Assembly (NCBI GenBank): GCA_947503435.1
Contig: CANNDL010000002.1
Span: 62,001-126,000 of the forward strand
Source of the DNA: an uncultured Kangiella sp.
Lineage (GTDB): Bacteria; Pseudomonadota; Gammaproteobacteria; Enterobacterales; Kangiellaceae
DNA: 64,000 bases
Direction of reading: 5' to 3'
Of the stretch, positions 17,230-25,627 are shown one piece after another. Below the pieces are notes generated by a model. The model did not search any database. It was not told the origin of the DNA and was given only the letters and a program-made list of their open reading frames with translations. A program made the position numbers and the translations under genes. Position 1 is the stretch's first letter. Each line of letters opens with the position of its first letter.

Positions 17230-18233
17230 TAATGATAATCCTCGTTTGGTTTTACTTTACCTCTAAATACCCAATAGGAATAGCTGGTATAGGCTATGAT
17301 TATGGGCAAAAGAACTACCGATCCAACAAGCAAAAATTTTAAACTTTTGTCAGGTGCCGCGGCTTGCCATATATTGATACTCGGTGGAACCATATAAGGG
17401 TAAAAGCTGATTAAAATTCCAATATAAGATAATACAAAAAGACTGATTGACCATAGAAACGGGCTTAATTCTTTTTGTCTTTTAAGACTTAAAAATAGAT
17501 TTAAGCCAATCACTAACACTAATGTAGGGACTATCATGAGGAAATAAATATTGGGCTTGCTCAACCAGCGTTCTAAATATTGGTTTTCGATAAATAGCAT
17601 CCACAAACTGACAATACCGACAGCAACAAAAGTTATAATTCCCGCTGCTTTGGCAATTTTTAATGCCAATTTTTGCAAATTACCTGTGGTTTTTAAATTT
17701 AACCAAGTAGCTCCTAATAAGCTATATCCGACAACTAAAGCTAAACCGGTGGTAATTGAAAACGGAGTTAACCAGTCCCACCAGCCGCCCGAATAAGCCC
17801 TGTCCGTTATAGCAATGCCTTGCACTAATGCGCCAAGAGCAATTCCTTGACAAAGTGCCGCTACAAAGGAGCCCAAGGCAAAGCCCAGATCCCAAAGCTT
17901 TTGTTTTTGTGAGCTGGCACGCCAGTGAAATTCAAAGGCAACCCCTCTAAATATTAAGCCTAGCAACATTAATATCATAGGCATATAAAGCGCTGGCAGT
18001 ATCACGGCATAAGCCAATGGAAAAACTGCAAATAAACCGCCGCCGCCTAGAACTAGCCATGTTTCATTACCATCCCAAATGGGAGCAATGGTGTTCATGG
18101 CTGTTTCTTTGTCAGTTTTGTCTATGATCAAAGGGAATAAAATACCAATGCCTAAGTCAAAACCATCAAGAATAATGTATGCCAATACCGCGAAGGCGAT
18201 TAACCCGGCCCAAATCATCGCGTAATCAATCAT
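17229..18233 (-). CDS. cioB: Cytochrome bd-type (cyanide-insensitive) quinol oxidase subunit II
   Basis: Subunit II of a bd-family quinol oxidase, an inner-membrane protein of 334 residues with about eight helices. The N-terminal YIILDGFDLGIGILFP and IAPIWDGNETWLVLGGGGLF are strong CydB/CioB signatures. The relatively short length and the short Q-loop of its partner favour the cyanide-insensitive (Cio) branch. It overlaps the end of cioA by 8 bases. Calling it cydB would be equally acceptable. Confidence 0.92.
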   Translation of the reverse strand: MIDYAMIWAGLIAFAVLAYIILDGFDLGIGILFPLIIDKTDKETAMNTIAPIWDGNETWLVLGGGGLFAVFPLAYAVILPALYMPMILMLLGLIFRGVAFEFHWRASSQKQKLWDLGFALGSFVAALCQGIALGALVQGIAITDRAYSGGWWDWLTPFSITTGLALVVGYSLLGATWLNLKTTGNLQKLALKIAKAAGIITFVAVGIVSLWMLFIENQYLERWLSKPNIYFLMIVPTLVLVIGLNLFLSLKRQKELSPFLWSISLFVLSYIGILISFYPYMVPPSINIWQAAAPDKSLKFLLVGSVVLLPIIIAYTSYSYWVFRGKVKPNEDYH

Positions 18234-19632
18234 GACCAGCCCCCTCTTTATTTAGAGCCTGTACTGGCGTTAAACCAGCGCTTCTTCTTGGAATACCAGT
18301 TTTAACACCGCGTTCCTCAATTTGTGGAGTACGCTGCATCAATTTAATGCAGTAATAAATCCCTGCGCCAAAAACGATTAGATATACAATCACAAACATG
18401 GCCAGTGATGTAGCTACCGCAGGTGCATCTAAAGGCGAGGCTGATTCACTAGTCTTTAATAGACCATATACGGTATAAGGTTGGCGCCCTACTTCGGTTA
18501 CAATCCAACCAGCGATAGTGGCGACAACTCCTGCCGGCGTGAACCATAGGGCAGCTATTTTGAGCAGTTTATTCTCATATAATTTTTTGCGCAGACGTAG
18601 GTAAAGACTGAATAATCCTATGAGCACCATGCCCATACCAATTCCTACCATAATCCTGAATGACCAGAAAACCATATTAACAGGAGGCCTTTCATCCTTT
18701 GGCCACTCCTTTAATCCTATCAGTTCACCATCGGCATCGTGAGTAATAATAAGGCTAGCCAGCTTTGGAACTTTAATCGCATACTCCATCCGCTCCTCTT
18801 CCTCATTGGCGATTCCAAAAAGAATTAAAGGCGCTCCATTTTGAGTATCGAAATTACCTTCCATTGCCGCTACTTTTGCCGGTTGATGTTGATAGGTATT
18901 TAGTCCGTGCAAATCACCAACAAACACTTGAACTGGAGCAACAATGGTGGCCATCCACATCGCCATCGAAAACATCAAACGCGCGACGGGATTAGTTTTA
19001 TCCTTTAATAAATGCCAAGCAGCAGTGCCGCCAACTAAAAAGGCTGTACTTAAAAATGCTGCTATCACCATATGTGTTAAGCGGTAAGGAAACGAGGGAT
19101 TGAAAACCACCTCAAACCAATCTTTAGCAATAAATTGGCCAACCTCGTTGTACTCATAGCCGGTAGGGGTTTGCATCCAACTATTAACGCTTAAGATCCA
19201 AAATGCAGAAGCTAAAGTACCAACAGCCACCATTAAAGTGGCAAAGAAATGTAGTTTTTTGCCGACTTTATTCATACCAAAGAGCATAACGCCGAGAAAT
19301 CCTGCCTCGAGAAAAAAGGCAGATAGTACTTCGTAGCCCATTAGTGGGCCAAGTATCGGGCCGGTTTTGTCAGAAAAGACGCTCCAGTTGGTACCAAATT
19401 GATAACTCATTACAATACCAGACACTACTCCCATGCCAAAAATCAAGGAAAAGACTTTGATCCAGTATTTAAAAGCAGAAAGATAAATGTCTTTTTTTGT
19501 TTTAAGCCATAAGGCTTCTAAAACGGCTAGATATGCTGCTAGTCCAATAGATAGACCAGGGAAAATAATATGAAATGCAATGGTAAAGGCGAACTGTATT
19601 CTTGCTAAAAAGATAGGATCTAAATATTCCAT
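18226..19632 (-). CDS. cioA: Cytochrome bd-type (cyanide-insensitive) quinol oxidase subunit I
   Basis: Subunit I, carrying the quinol site and hemes of a bd-type oxidase that reduces oxygen with high affinity and without proton pumping. H21 in FTIAFHIIFPG matches the conserved heme ligand. VGDLHGLNTYQHQPAKVAAMEG marks the start of the Q-loop, which is short, as in CioA. The ATG at 19632 is used because GGAG lies 6 bases ahead; an adjacent TTG is too close to that site. Length 468 residues. Confidence 0.94.
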   Translation of the reverse strand: MEYLDPIFLARIQFAFTIAFHIIFPGLSIGLAAYLAVLEALWLKTKKDIYLSAFKYWIKVFSLIFGMGVVSGIVMSYQFGTNWSVFSDKTGPILGPLMGYEVLSAFFLEAGFLGVMLFGMNKVGKKLHFFATLMVAVGTLASAFWILSVNSWMQTPTGYEYNEVGQFIAKDWFEVVFNPSFPYRLTHMVIAAFLSTAFLVGGTAAWHLLKDKTNPVARLMFSMAMWMATIVAPVQVFVGDLHGLNTYQHQPAKVAAMEGNFDTQNGAPLILFGIANEEEERMEYAIKVPKLASLIITHDADGELIGLKEWPKDERPPVNMVFWSFRIMVGIGMGMVLIGLFSLYLRLRKKLYENKLLKIAALWFTPAGVVATIAGWIVTEVGRQPYTVYGLLKTSESASPLDAPAVATSLAMFVIVYLIVFGAGIYYCIKLMQRTPQIEERGVKTGIPRRSAGLTPVQALNKEGAGHD

Positions 19633-19850
19633 CAATTACTCCAGCTAATCGTATGTATATCGCTTAACGAGATTTCAACTTAATAATACCCTTATCATCT
19701 TTATATTCAATGTATATAAAGTATCGATATATTATTGTAGTCATTAGAAAAAGTATGGATGAAAAAAATCAACGAGGTGTTTTATTAGCTTCTGATAACC
19801 GTAATTAGTCGGTATAATTAGCTCATAGAAACACTCTGGCTAGAAATACA

Positions 19851-20750
19851 TTGTTAACCATCATTATTATTGGAATTTTTATCGTAGCGACAATTGTTGT
19901 GCATTTTCGAGGCAAACTTCGTTTAAAACCTCATAAGCAATTGCTCGATCATTCCACGTTTTTTGCTCCGGTCAATTGCGTTATGTATGCTTCTTCAAAG
20001 GTTCCGAACAAGCCTTATATTGATTTAGAGCAATTTCCTGAATTGAAAGTCATTCAAGATAATTGGGAAATTATTAGAGATGAAGCTTTGTCTTTACAAA
20101 ATAGTGAGCAGATAAAAAGCTCTGATAAATATAACGATGCAGGCTTTAATTCTTTTTTTAGACAAGGCTGGAAAAGGTTTTATCTGAAGTGGTATCACGG
20201 TCCCTTGCCATCTGCATTAGAGCAATGTCCAAAAACTGTAGAAATAATCTCAAAAATACCCAGTGTTAAGGCGGCAATGTTTGCAGCACTTCCAGCGGGC
20301 TCTCAATTATTTCCTCATCGCGATCCTTATGCGGGTTCTCTACGTTATCATTTGGGATTAGTTACTCCTAATTCTGACGATTGTGCGATCTTTGTTGACG
20401 GTGAAAAGTATTCTTGGCGAGATGGCGAGGCAGTGATGTTTGATGAGACCTTTGTTCATCACGCTGAAAATAAAACCGAACAAAATCGTATTATTTTCTT
20501 TTGTGATATTGAGCGACCAACCAACAATATATTTGCTCGAATTATTAATAAGGTTTTTAGTGTAACCATGGCTAGAGCTACGCAATCACCGAATACTAAA
20601 GGCGATAGAACAGGAGCTCTTAATCGAGTATTTGGTTTAGTTTATCCTATTCGAAAAGTAGGTAAGAACTTAAAGGCTTACAATGAACCTCTTTATTATT
20701 TAGTTAAATGGATACTGTTAGGTTTAGTGCTATACGCCATAATATTCTAG
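19851..20750 (+). CDS. lpxO: LpxO-like Fe(II)/2-oxoglutarate hydroxylase (aspartyl/asparaginyl beta-hydroxylase family)
   Basis: A 299-residue membrane-anchored dioxygenase resembling LpxO, which 2-hydroxylates a secondary acyl chain of lipid A. There are hydrophobic helices at both ends (residues 1-16 and about 283-299). The catalytic core has FPHRDPYAGSLRYHLGL and a later ETFVHHAENKT, giving the His/Asp-His iron site and arginines for 2-oxoglutarate. The start is a TTG at 19851; no ATG gives the expected N-terminal anchor followed by HFRGK. TATAAT at 19813-19818 is a likely -10. Substrate is inferred from similarity. Confidence 0.8.
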   Translation: MLTIIIIGIFIVATIVVHFRGKLRLKPHKQLLDHSTFFAPVNCVMYASSKVPNKPYIDLEQFPELKVIQDNWEIIRDEALSLQNSEQIKSSDKYNDAGFNSFFRQGWKRFYLKWYHGPLPSALEQCPKTVEIISKIPSVKAAMFAALPAGSQLFPHRDPYAGSLRYHLGLVTPNSDDCAIFVDGEKYSWRDGEAVMFDETFVHHAENKTEQNRIIFFCDIERPTNNIFARIINKVFSVTMARATQSPNTKGDRTGALNRVFGLVYPIRKVGKNLKAYNEPLYYLVKWILLGLVLYAIIF

Positions 20751-20756
20751 CTATAA

Positions 20757-20782
20757 AAAAGCCCAGGGAGCTGGGCTTTTTT
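20757..20782. terminator. Bidirectional terminator between lpxO and argS
   Basis: GCCCAG-GGAG-CTGGGC is flanked by A6 on the left and T6 on the right, so it can serve both convergent genes. Confidence 0.9.
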
Positions 20783-20797
20783 GTAACAATAATTAAA

Positions 20798-22564
20798 TTA
20801 CATTCTTTCCAGCGTATCAATCCCCAATAAATTCAACCCCATTTCTAGCTGCTGCATACAAACTTGACTTAGTCGTAATAAACTTGCCTGCTTTTCTTTA
20901 TCTTCTTCTTTCATGATGTGCTGCTTTTGGTAGAAAGAGCTGTATTCCTGAGCCAAGCTATAAAGGTGTTCACATAAGTAATGCGGTGCACGCTTTTCGA
21001 CAGTCCTATCAATAACCGCAGGAAAATCGAGCAAGCGAAAACTTAAAGCTTTTTCATTTTGGGAGGTAGCTAATAACTCTCCTGCTAATGCACTCACTGT
21101 ACTTGCTTTGCGTAAGATTGATTTAATACGGGCAACCTGCATGAGCAAGTATGGTCCTGTTTTTCCTTCGAACTCACTAAACTTCTCTAGGTCAAATACG
21201 TAGTCCTTAATCCTGAAATTTCTTAAGTCAGCAAACTTCAAAGTTGATATAGCTACCTTATGCGCAATATCTTCTTTTTCTTCATCGGAAATATCACTAT
21301 CGATATTTGATGCTGCAATTTTCTTGCGAGCTTCTTCTTTAGCCATTTGAATTAAATCATGCAGTTTCATTACACCGCCAGTGCGGGTTTTAAATGGCTT
21401 GCCATCTTTACCATTAACTGTCCCAAAGTAGCTATGTTCGTATTGAGTGGTTGCATCAAAGCCCAACAGGTCAGCTGCGGCAAAAACTTGCTTAAAATGT
21501 TGTTGCTGCCGTCCATCAACTACATATAAAACTGTTTGTGCTTTATCATCTCGTACACGCTCATAAAGCGTCGCTAAATCAGTAGTACCATACATAACTG
21601 CGCCATCGGATTTACGCAAAATTAAAGGCGGCATAATGTTTTCGCCTTCATCATCACGGAAAGGTACGATTAGAGCCCCTTGATCTTGAATGGATATGGC
21701 TTTATCAACTAACTCCTCTAATAACGGTGTAATAAATGGATCGGCATCACTCTCCCCTTTCCACAGATCAAAACTTACTCCAAGCTCCCCATAATCACGC
21801 TTTAAGGTAGCTACTGAAACATTCACAAAATGTTTCCATAAGGCGCGATAACCTGGGCGTCCGTTTTGTAACTCCAAAGTGGCAGCACGAGCTTTTTCTG
21901 CAGCTTCTGGATCTGACTTACAAAGTCCTGACTCTTCTGGGTAAATAACTTCTAAGTCTTGAATAGTAACTGGTGATTCAGTTGGAAAATTATCGGTTAC
22001 TGAAGGATCAAAATAAGGCAGATCCGGCTGGCGTTTCTTTAAACCTTCAATCAGCATACCCATCTGAGTACCCCAGTCGCCTAAATGTGCATCTGAAACG
22101 ACTTCATAGCCTTTAAAACGGAATATTCTTTGCAGAGAATCGCCGATGATAGCTGTACGCAAGTGACCAACGTGCATCGATTTAGCCACATTAGGTCCAC
22201 CAAAATCGATCATCACCTTGTGGTCAGCCAGCTCTTCTGCAGCACCAAAATGGCTATCAGCGGCTAATTGAGTTAACTTGCCCGAGATGGCTGCAGCTTT
22301 AACAAAAACGTTTATAAAGCCAGGACGGACAACGTCCATTTTTTCTATCAATTCATTATCACCAATTGCCGCTACCACTTTCTCAGCAGTAACAAATGGA
22401 TTTCCCGCGCCTAACTTTGCAGCGGCCATAGCTCCATTACATTGATAGTCACCAAGATCTGGGCGATTTGATCGCTGGACGATCCCAAGTTTATTGGGTA
22501 ATTCTAGTGCTTCAAAAGCTTTGCCGAAGATTTCAGATAAATCGTGTTCAATACTGCTTAACAT
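20798..22564 (-). CDS. argS: Arginine--tRNA ligase
   Basis: A class I aminoacyl-tRNA synthetase of 588 residues that charges tRNA-Arg. The N-terminal ~110 residues are the ArgRS-specific additional domain. The nucleotide-binding signature is NVAKSMHVGHLRTAIIGD (HVGH as the HIGH motif). The KMSKS loop is not canonical, with KTRTGGVMKL in that place, as in many ArgRS. The C-terminal DALR anticodon-binding domain starts near SEFEGKTGPYLLMQVARIKS and the protein ends in LGIDTLERM. It appears monocistronic. Confidence 0.97.
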   Translation of the reverse strand: MLSSIEHDLSEIFGKAFEALELPNKLGIVQRSNRPDLGDYQCNGAMAAAKLGAGNPFVTAEKVVAAIGDNELIEKMDVVRPGFINVFVKAAAISGKLTQLAADSHFGAAEELADHKVMIDFGGPNVAKSMHVGHLRTAIIGDSLQRIFRFKGYEVVSDAHLGDWGTQMGMLIEGLKKRQPDLPYFDPSVTDNFPTESPVTIQDLEVIYPEESGLCKSDPEAAEKARAATLELQNGRPGYRALWKHFVNVSVATLKRDYGELGVSFDLWKGESDADPFITPLLEELVDKAISIQDQGALIVPFRDDEGENIMPPLILRKSDGAVMYGTTDLATLYERVRDDKAQTVLYVVDGRQQQHFKQVFAAADLLGFDATTQYEHSYFGTVNGKDGKPFKTRTGGVMKLHDLIQMAKEEARKKIAASNIDSDISDEEKEDIAHKVAISTLKFADLRNFRIKDYVFDLEKFSEFEGKTGPYLLMQVARIKSILRKASTVSALAGELLATSQNEKALSFRLLDFPAVIDRTVEKRAPHYLCEHLYSLAQEYSSFYQKQHIMKEEDKEKQASLLRLSQVCMQQLEMGLNLLGIDTLERM

Positions 22565-22663
22565 GGATTAAAGGCTCGATTAGGCTAGTGTCTAGCGAGA
22601 GTTTTTAAATTGGCGCTATTATACCCGCTTACAGCAAGCTTGCCATAGTCTCTAGCAATTTGT

Positions 22664-23200
22664 TTAAAAGCTAGAACCAGGCTCTTTTAAGAAGGCTATT
22701 TCTTCTGTTGTAGATTCACGGTCCAAAATATTATTTCGGTGAGGATAACGTCCAAAACGATCGATTATAGCTTTATGTTTTAATTCAAAATCATATCCAT
22801 GTTCAGGCAAAGCTTTGAATAAATTCTCTGCCTGCTCATGAACAAGCTTAGACTCACTATGCATATAGGGCATATAAAGGAACTGCCGCTCAAGATTAGA
22901 GAGTTTTAGGTCATCACCTACAGCTACTGCCGTTTGACTTAAACATAGTGCTAAAGAATCTGAAGCAAAAGACTGAGGCGTATCACGAAACATATTACGG
23001 GAGAACTGATCCAATACGATAATTTCAGCTAAGCGGCCTTCTGGTGATTTTCGCCAATGTGATAGCTCCCCTGCGTTTGCTTGTGCATGTAACTTCGAAT
23101 ACTGTTCACGCAATAATTGATCAAACACCGTATCTTTAATCCACCAGTTTTTAGGCGGTATTTGCTTAAACCAAAAATTATAAATATCTTGTGGTTTCAT
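22664..23200 (-). CDS. DUF924 family protein
   Basis: A 178-residue all-helical protein of the DUF924 (PF06041) family. Signatures are IYNFWF at the N-terminus, LAEIIVLDQFSRNMFRDTPQSFA in the middle and FGRYPHRNNILDRESTTEE near the end. No biochemical function is established for the family. Its ATG overlaps the phosphatase stop by 4 bases, so it is the last gene of the lipid A/KDO run. Secure as a family call only. Confidence 0.88.
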   Translation of the reverse strand: MKPQDIYNFWFKQIPPKNWWIKDTVFDQLLREQYSKLHAQANAGELSHWRKSPEGRLAEIIVLDQFSRNMFRDTPQSFASDSLALCLSQTAVAVGDDLKLSNLERQFLYMPYMHSESKLVHEQAENLFKALPEHGYDFELKHKAIIDRFGRYPHRNNILDRESTTEEIAFLKEPGSSF

Positions 23201-23676
23201 GTGCTCAACTCCTTTTGAAGGGTGTGAATAAGTCCATCGCTTGCTTGCTCGATTAGTTTGACCACATGAGAAAACCCTTTAGCGCCACCGTAATAGGGAT
23301 CAGGAACATCTGTGATTTTCAAATCAGCCGCATAATCTTTTAAGAACAACTTTAGCTTTGAATTATAACCATTTGAATTTAAAAGCTTTAAATTGGTTAA
23401 ATTAGATTGATCCATAGCAATAATTAAATCAAACTTTTCAAAATCTTCGAGTTCCACTTTGCGCGAACGAATATAGGATAAGTTGTAGCCATGGGCTAAA
23501 GCTTCTTGTTGTGAGCGTAAATCAGGTTCTTCGCCGACGTGGTAAGCGCTAGTTCCTGCCGAATCGATAAATAATTGCTCAGTTAATCCCGCTTGCTCTG
23601 CCTTTGTTCGAAATACGCCCTCTGCGGTGGGTGAGCGGCAGATATTACCTAAACAAACAAATAGAATTGAGCGCAT
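23197..23676 (-). CDS. Low-molecular-weight protein tyrosine phosphatase
   Basis: A 159-residue cytoplasmic phosphatase. The P-loop CLGNICRS (C-x5-R, C8 to R14) begins near the N-terminus. The general-acid aspartate is in the DPYYGG stretch. It overlaps kdsB by one base and DUF924 by four. It might dephosphorylate a BY-kinase or arginine-phosphorylated proteins, but neither partner is visible in the window. The family call is secure; the substrate is unknown. Confidence 0.9.
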   Translation of the reverse strand: MRSILFVCLGNICRSPTAEGVFRTKAEQAGLTEQLFIDSAGTSAYHVGEEPDLRSQQEALAHGYNLSYIRSRKVELEDFEKFDLIIAMDQSNLTNLKLLNSNGYNSKLKLFLKDYAADLKITDVPDPYYGGAKGFSHVVKLIEQASDGLIHTLQKELST

Positions 23677-24434
23677 CAGAGTATTATGTGACGATAGCTT
23701 TCTTGAGCTAGCTCTAAATCTTCCGGAGTATCGATCCCCATTCCTGGCGCTTCTTTAGCTTGTTCTATATGAATTTTATAGCCATTTTCAAGCACTCGTA
23801 ACTGTTCAAGTGATTCTAACCGCTCTAATTTAGAAACCGGCATTTGAACATATTGCTTTAAAAACCCTGCACGATAAGCATAAATTCCAATATGACGCTG
23901 ACAAACAGTTAAATCCTCTACTTTTTTATGCTCAAAGCTTCCTCGTTGCCATGGAATTGGAGCACGTGAAAAATATATCGCTTGGTTAGAACAATCACTA
24001 ATGACTTTAACAACATTAGAGTTGAAAACTTCTGACTCTGCTTCTATGGGGGTGGATAAGGTGGCCATTTGGGCATTGCTTTTTGATAAGTTCCTAGCTA
24101 CTTGTTCAATATTAGCTGAAGAAATAAAAGGCTCGTCTCCCTGGACATTCACTACTATAGTATCTTCAGCTAATTGTAGTATTTCACAGACCTCCGCTAG
24201 CCTATCCGATCCAGACTTATGAGAGTCAGAAGTCATACAAACTTTCCCGCCAAAAAACTCGACGGCAGTTTGAATTCGCTTATCATCCGTTGCCACCACA
24301 ACCTTTTCAGCATTTGCTAACAAGGCTCGCTCATAAACATGCTGAATCATAGGCTTATCGCCTATTAGCGCTAATGGTTTTCCTGGAAGTCTAGTAGAAG
24401 CAAAACGGGCCGGAACGATTACGGTAAATTTCAT
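23676..24434 (-). CDS. kdsB: 3-deoxy-manno-octulosonate cytidylyltransferase
   Basis: It activates KDO as CMP-KDO for transfer to lipid A. The start is placed at 24434 (MKFTVIVPARFASTRLPGKPL), giving 252 residues like E. coli KdsB (248). A longer in-frame start at 24548 would run into ycaR and adds 38 residues without family similarity. The nucleotide-binding RFASTRLPGK, the VVNVQGDEPF motif and the C-terminal GIDTPEDLE are all present. It lies between ycaR and the phosphatase gene. Confidence 0.95.
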   Translation of the reverse strand: MKFTVIVPARFASTRLPGKPLALIGDKPMIQHVYERALLANAEKVVVATDDKRIQTAVEFFGGKVCMTSDSHKSGSDRLAEVCEILQLAEDTIVVNVQGDEPFISSANIEQVARNLSKSNAQMATLSTPIEAESEVFNSNVVKVISDCSNQAIYFSRAPIPWQRGSFEHKKVEDLTVCQRHIGIYAYRAGFLKQYVQMPVSKLERLESLEQLRVLENGYKIHIEQAKEAPGMGIDTPEDLELAQESYRHIIL

Positions 24435-24447
24435 TACTAATAGCCTT

Positions 24448-24639
24448 TTATCCTTTAAGAATATCCATTTCATCAATCGATAATTCTCGTGCTTCACCTT
24501 CAAGCATAACTGGAATATCGTCACGGATCGGATATGCAAGCTTGTCAAAACGACATATTAATTCTTGCAATTCTTTATTCATTAATAAATGCCCTTTACA
24601 CAATGGGCAGACTAAAATATCTAATACCTTAGGATTCAT
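24448..24639 (-). CDS. ycaR: Trm112-like zinc-ribbon protein YcaR (UPF0434)
   Basis: A 63-residue UPF0434/Trm112-family protein. CPLCKG at residues 12-17 provides a zinc-type cysteine pair, followed by [20 protein letters not shown], the family core. The gene is classically found between lpxK and kdsB, as here, and overlaps lpxK by 11 bases. Function is uncertain; Trm112 proteins activate methyltransferases in other systems. Confidence 0.9.
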   Translation of the reverse strand: MNPKVLDILVCPLCKGHLLMNKELQELICRFDKLAYPIRDDIPVMLEGEARELSIDEMDILKG

Positions 24640-25615
24640 TAGTTTTATCCTTAATTTTCTGTTCTATCATAGTCATCAATCGCTTCTCAATATTTGTATC
24701 TACTTCTGCATTAACAGGTAGGTAATAGAAACGCTCTTCATCAACAAAAGAGCATTTTACCGCATCTTTTTCCGTCATAATAATATTACCTTGAATGTTG
24801 GCAAAGTTATGCTGAGAGAATTGATGATGGTCGGGAAATATTTTCGTTTCAAACTGTAGTCCCAACGAATTTAGCGTATCAAAGAATCGCTGGGGATTGC
24901 CTATGGCAGCTATTGCCGTTAATGGTAGCTCAACCGAATCAACAATTGATTCCGTATTTAAACGTCTGACTGCTTGAGGTCTAAGCTGCATAGTGTCGCC
25001 ATTTACAATGCATATATCACAAGAATTTGCTCGGCGAATTGGTTCTCTTAAAGGCCCAAACGGCATCAAAAAGCCGTTACCAAATCCTCTTACCCCATCA
25101 ACAATTAATACCTCAAGATCTCTTTGTAATGCATAATGTTGTAAGCCATCATCACATATAATAAGATCGCAATTATATTCATCTACAAGCTTGTTAGCGC
25201 CACGTGCTCTATTATAGTCTACGATTATCGTCGCCTTAGTTTGACGAAAAATTAGAAGTGGCTCATCTCCAACAAATCGCGCTTCAGAGCTTTCATCGAC
25301 AACTAAAGGGTGTAAATCAGTATCACCACCATATCCCCGAGTTACTAGGCCTGGCTTATATCCTTGAGCTTTAAGCATATTTAGTAAATATATGGCGAAA
25401 GGAGTTTTACCGGTCCCACCTACGTTGATGTTGCCAATAATTACAACCGGTACTTTTAAATCTGTAGAGCTAAAAAGCCCCCAACGATAAAATTGTTTCC
25501 TAAACCAAACCAACAGGTAAAGTAATCCATGCAAAGGTAAAAATAACCACAGCCACCAAGGCTTATTTCGATACCAAAGATTTTCAAGAAACTGCTGACT
25601 ACGACTAATACTCAT
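24629..25615 (-). CDS. lpxK: Tetraacyldisaccharide 4'-kinase
   Basis: An inner-membrane-associated kinase that phosphorylates the 4' position of the lipid A disaccharide. The 328-residue protein has an N-terminal amphipathic/hydrophobic segment ([18 protein letters not shown]). The Walker A-like loop is [14 protein letters not shown] conserved [20 protein letters not shown] follows. It lies 12 bases after msbA in the usual order. Confidence 0.96.
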   Translation of the reverse strand: MSISRSQQFLENLWYRNKPWWLWLFLPLHGLLYLLVWFRKQFYRWGLFSSTDLKVPVVIIGNINVGGTGKTPFAIYLLNMLKAQGYKPGLVTRGYGGDTDLHPLVVDESSEARFVGDEPLLIFRQTKATIIVDYNRARGANKLVDEYNCDLIICDDGLQHYALQRDLEVLIVDGVRGFGNGFLMPFGPLREPIRRANSCDICIVNGDTMQLRPQAVRRLNTESIVDSVELPLTAIAAIGNPQRFFDTLNSLGLQFETKIFPDHHQFSQHNFANIQGNIIMTEKDAVKCSFVDEERFYYLPVNAEVDTNIEKRLMTMIEQKIKDKTNES

Positions 25616-25627
25616 TACTAACTAATG

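Noticed and set aside
19759-19772. FNR-like sequence (ATGAA-N4-ATCAA) between cioA and lpxO
   Set aside because: Only one half-site is perfect (the other is 3/5), in A-rich sequence; too weak beside the three perfect boxes to claim regulation of cioAB.
21361-21420. ArgS lacking a KMSKS motif as a sign of inactivity
   Set aside because: Many arginyl-tRNA synthetases have a degenerate KMSKS loop; the rest of the enzyme is intact.
24435-24548. 38-residue N-terminal extension of KdsB
   Set aside because: It overlaps ycaR, and the family N-terminus begins exactly at MKFTVIVPARF.
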